Shown here: positions 14,433-14,938 of the stretch, piece by piece
How the letters are laid out: every line of letters starts with the position of its first letter
Position numbering within the stretch: position 1 is the first letter of the stretch
Assembly: GCA_947629605.1 (NCBI GenBank)
Contig: CANREK010000006.1
Span: forward strand, 1 to 14,938
Reading direction: 5' to 3'
Length of the DNA stretch: 14,938 nucleotides
From: an uncultured Clostridia bacterium
Lineage (GTDB): Bacteria > Bacillota > Clostridia > Christensenellales > Borkfalkiaceae
Notes under the pieces: generated by a model
The model's input: the letters and a program-made list of their open reading frames with translations, nothing else
The model's database searches: none
What the model was told of the DNA's origin: nothing
Position numbers and translations under genes: made by a program

Positions 14433-14463
14433 ATTCTACCCCCCCCCCCTGAACTTTTGTCAA
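14433..14463 (-). promoter_or_regulatory. Promoter of the repeat lipoprotein with a G11 tract in the spacer
   Basis: On the minus strand TTGACA (14458-14463, perfect) is followed by eight bases, a run of eleven G (14439-14449) and TAGAAT (14433-14438). The spacer is 19 bp, two more than optimal. Transcription would start near 14426, giving a leader of about 123 nt. A homopolymer in this place is the classic design of a promoter switched by slipped-strand mispairing. Loss of two G would give the ideal 17 bp. Confidence 0.72.
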
Positions 14464-14604
14464 GTCATTGAGGGTATTTGCTGCAATTATATTTCTTTAT
14501 ACCATTTATCAATTTTAATTATATTTTTGAATGTTTTGAATCCCCTCTTGCGGCGTTTATCCACATTTGAAGGGATTGGGAGGTGAGGGACATAATTTAG
14601 AATG
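14464..14604. other. AT-rich non-coding stretch
   Basis: This stretch upstream of the lipoprotein promoter is markedly AT-rich compared with the rest of the window. I see no gene, RNA or clear regulatory site in it. It could hold an upstream promoter element or a regulator site for the lipoprotein gene. Confidence 0.4.
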
Positions 14605-14710
14605 ACACCCCCTCAGTCTCGCTACGCTCGACAGCTCCCCCTCCAAGGGGGAGCCAAGGGTCACTCTTGCCCGCCCCCTGCGTCAGGGGGCGGGGTAGGG
14701 GTGGGGGTCC
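14605..14710 (+). repeat. Family A element, copy 5, with altered right half
   Basis: The left ~70 bp match copies 3 and 4. The right half ends in a different perfect hairpin, CCCGCCCCCT (14670-14679) with AGGGGGCGGG (14685-14694). The normal right end GACGGAAGGGGTGT is missing. Confidence 0.75.
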
Positions 14711-14750
14711 GCCCTCAATATTCTACGGCACCGTTCTGAGAGCGTCATCC

Positions 14751-14937
14751 TGCCCCGCCCGCGTTCTATTCACGTCTAAGGGCGGCACGAGCGCCCAAAG
14801 GCGCGAAGTAGCGGAGCCCGTAGGGCGAAGTCGAAGGATCCGCCGCATTATAATAAGGTGATGGTTCGGCTACGCTACTTCGTCGCTACGCTCCTCGTGC
14901 CGCCCTTCGACGCCATAAAGAACGTGCGGGCGGGGCA
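14751..14937. repeat. 187-bp fold-back element with two nested pairs of inverted arms
   Basis: Outer arms TGCCCCGCCCGC (14751-14762) and GCGGGCGGGGCA (14926-14937) and inner arms AAGGGCGGCACGAG (14778-14791) and CTCGTGCCGCCCTT (14894-14907) are both perfect. Inside, CGAAGTAGCG is answered by CGCTACTTCG. A related half-element in opposite orientation lies at 1-51. There is no coding potential, so it looks like a non-autonomous mobile or structural repeat. Confidence 0.8.
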
Positions 14938-14938
14938 C

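Noticed and set aside
2889..14937. CRISPR array made of the intergenic repeats
   Set aside because: The copies are far apart, irregularly spaced and mostly over 70 bp, with no unique spacers of constant size and no cas genes.

Overview
The window looks like a chromosome segment from a GC-rich member of the Bacillota, most plausibly an uncultured gut Clostridia. The reasons are an RNase Y, a der-plsY pair, sigma-A-type promoters (TTGACA/TATAAT with 17-bp spacers), AGGAGG ribosome binding sites, lipoprotein signal peptides, and a polysaccharide-degradation locus run by an AraC-type regulator. The taxonomic placement is inference; no rRNA or tRNA gene is present to test it.

Layout, left to right. 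Positions 1-264 hold repeat debris and the rny terminator. A leftward block follows: rny (265-1881), then a phd-doc toxin-antitoxin pair (2122-2738) with its own promoter. A 0.46-kb repeat island separates this from the leftward pair plsY-der (3198-5245, overlapping by 4 bp). A 0.7-kb island of nested inverted repeats comes next. Then comes a divergent pair: a large leftward lipoprotein of the beta-L-arabinofuranosidase family GH127/GH146 (5963-9103) and a rightward AraC-family regulator (9231-10007). A third repeat island (10008-10388) and a bidirectional terminator separate these from a 1288-residue leftward lipoprotein built of InlB-B-like repeats (10437-14303). The right edge (14464-14938) is an AT-rich stretch followed by more inverted-repeat elements.

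How the genes work together. rny, der and plsY are housekeeping (mRNA decay, ribosome assembly, phospholipid synthesis). The araC/GH127 pair looks like a self-contained unit for sensing and trimming arabinofuranosyl glycans at the cell surface, with a candidate operator across both -35 regions. The big repeat lipoprotein is probably a surface adhesin or binding protein.

Most notable signal: the promoter of the repeat lipoprotein carries an uninterrupted run of 11 G (template-sense coordinates 14439-14449) between its -35 and -10 boxes. The spacer is 19 bp instead of 17. This is the architecture of a phase-variable promoter controlled by slipped-strand mispairing. Also worth a look: der appears to be transcribed from a promoter only 7 nt from its ATG (leaderless mRNA), and several families of short inverted-repeat elements fill every intergenic island, including a 71-bp unit present three times at identical length.
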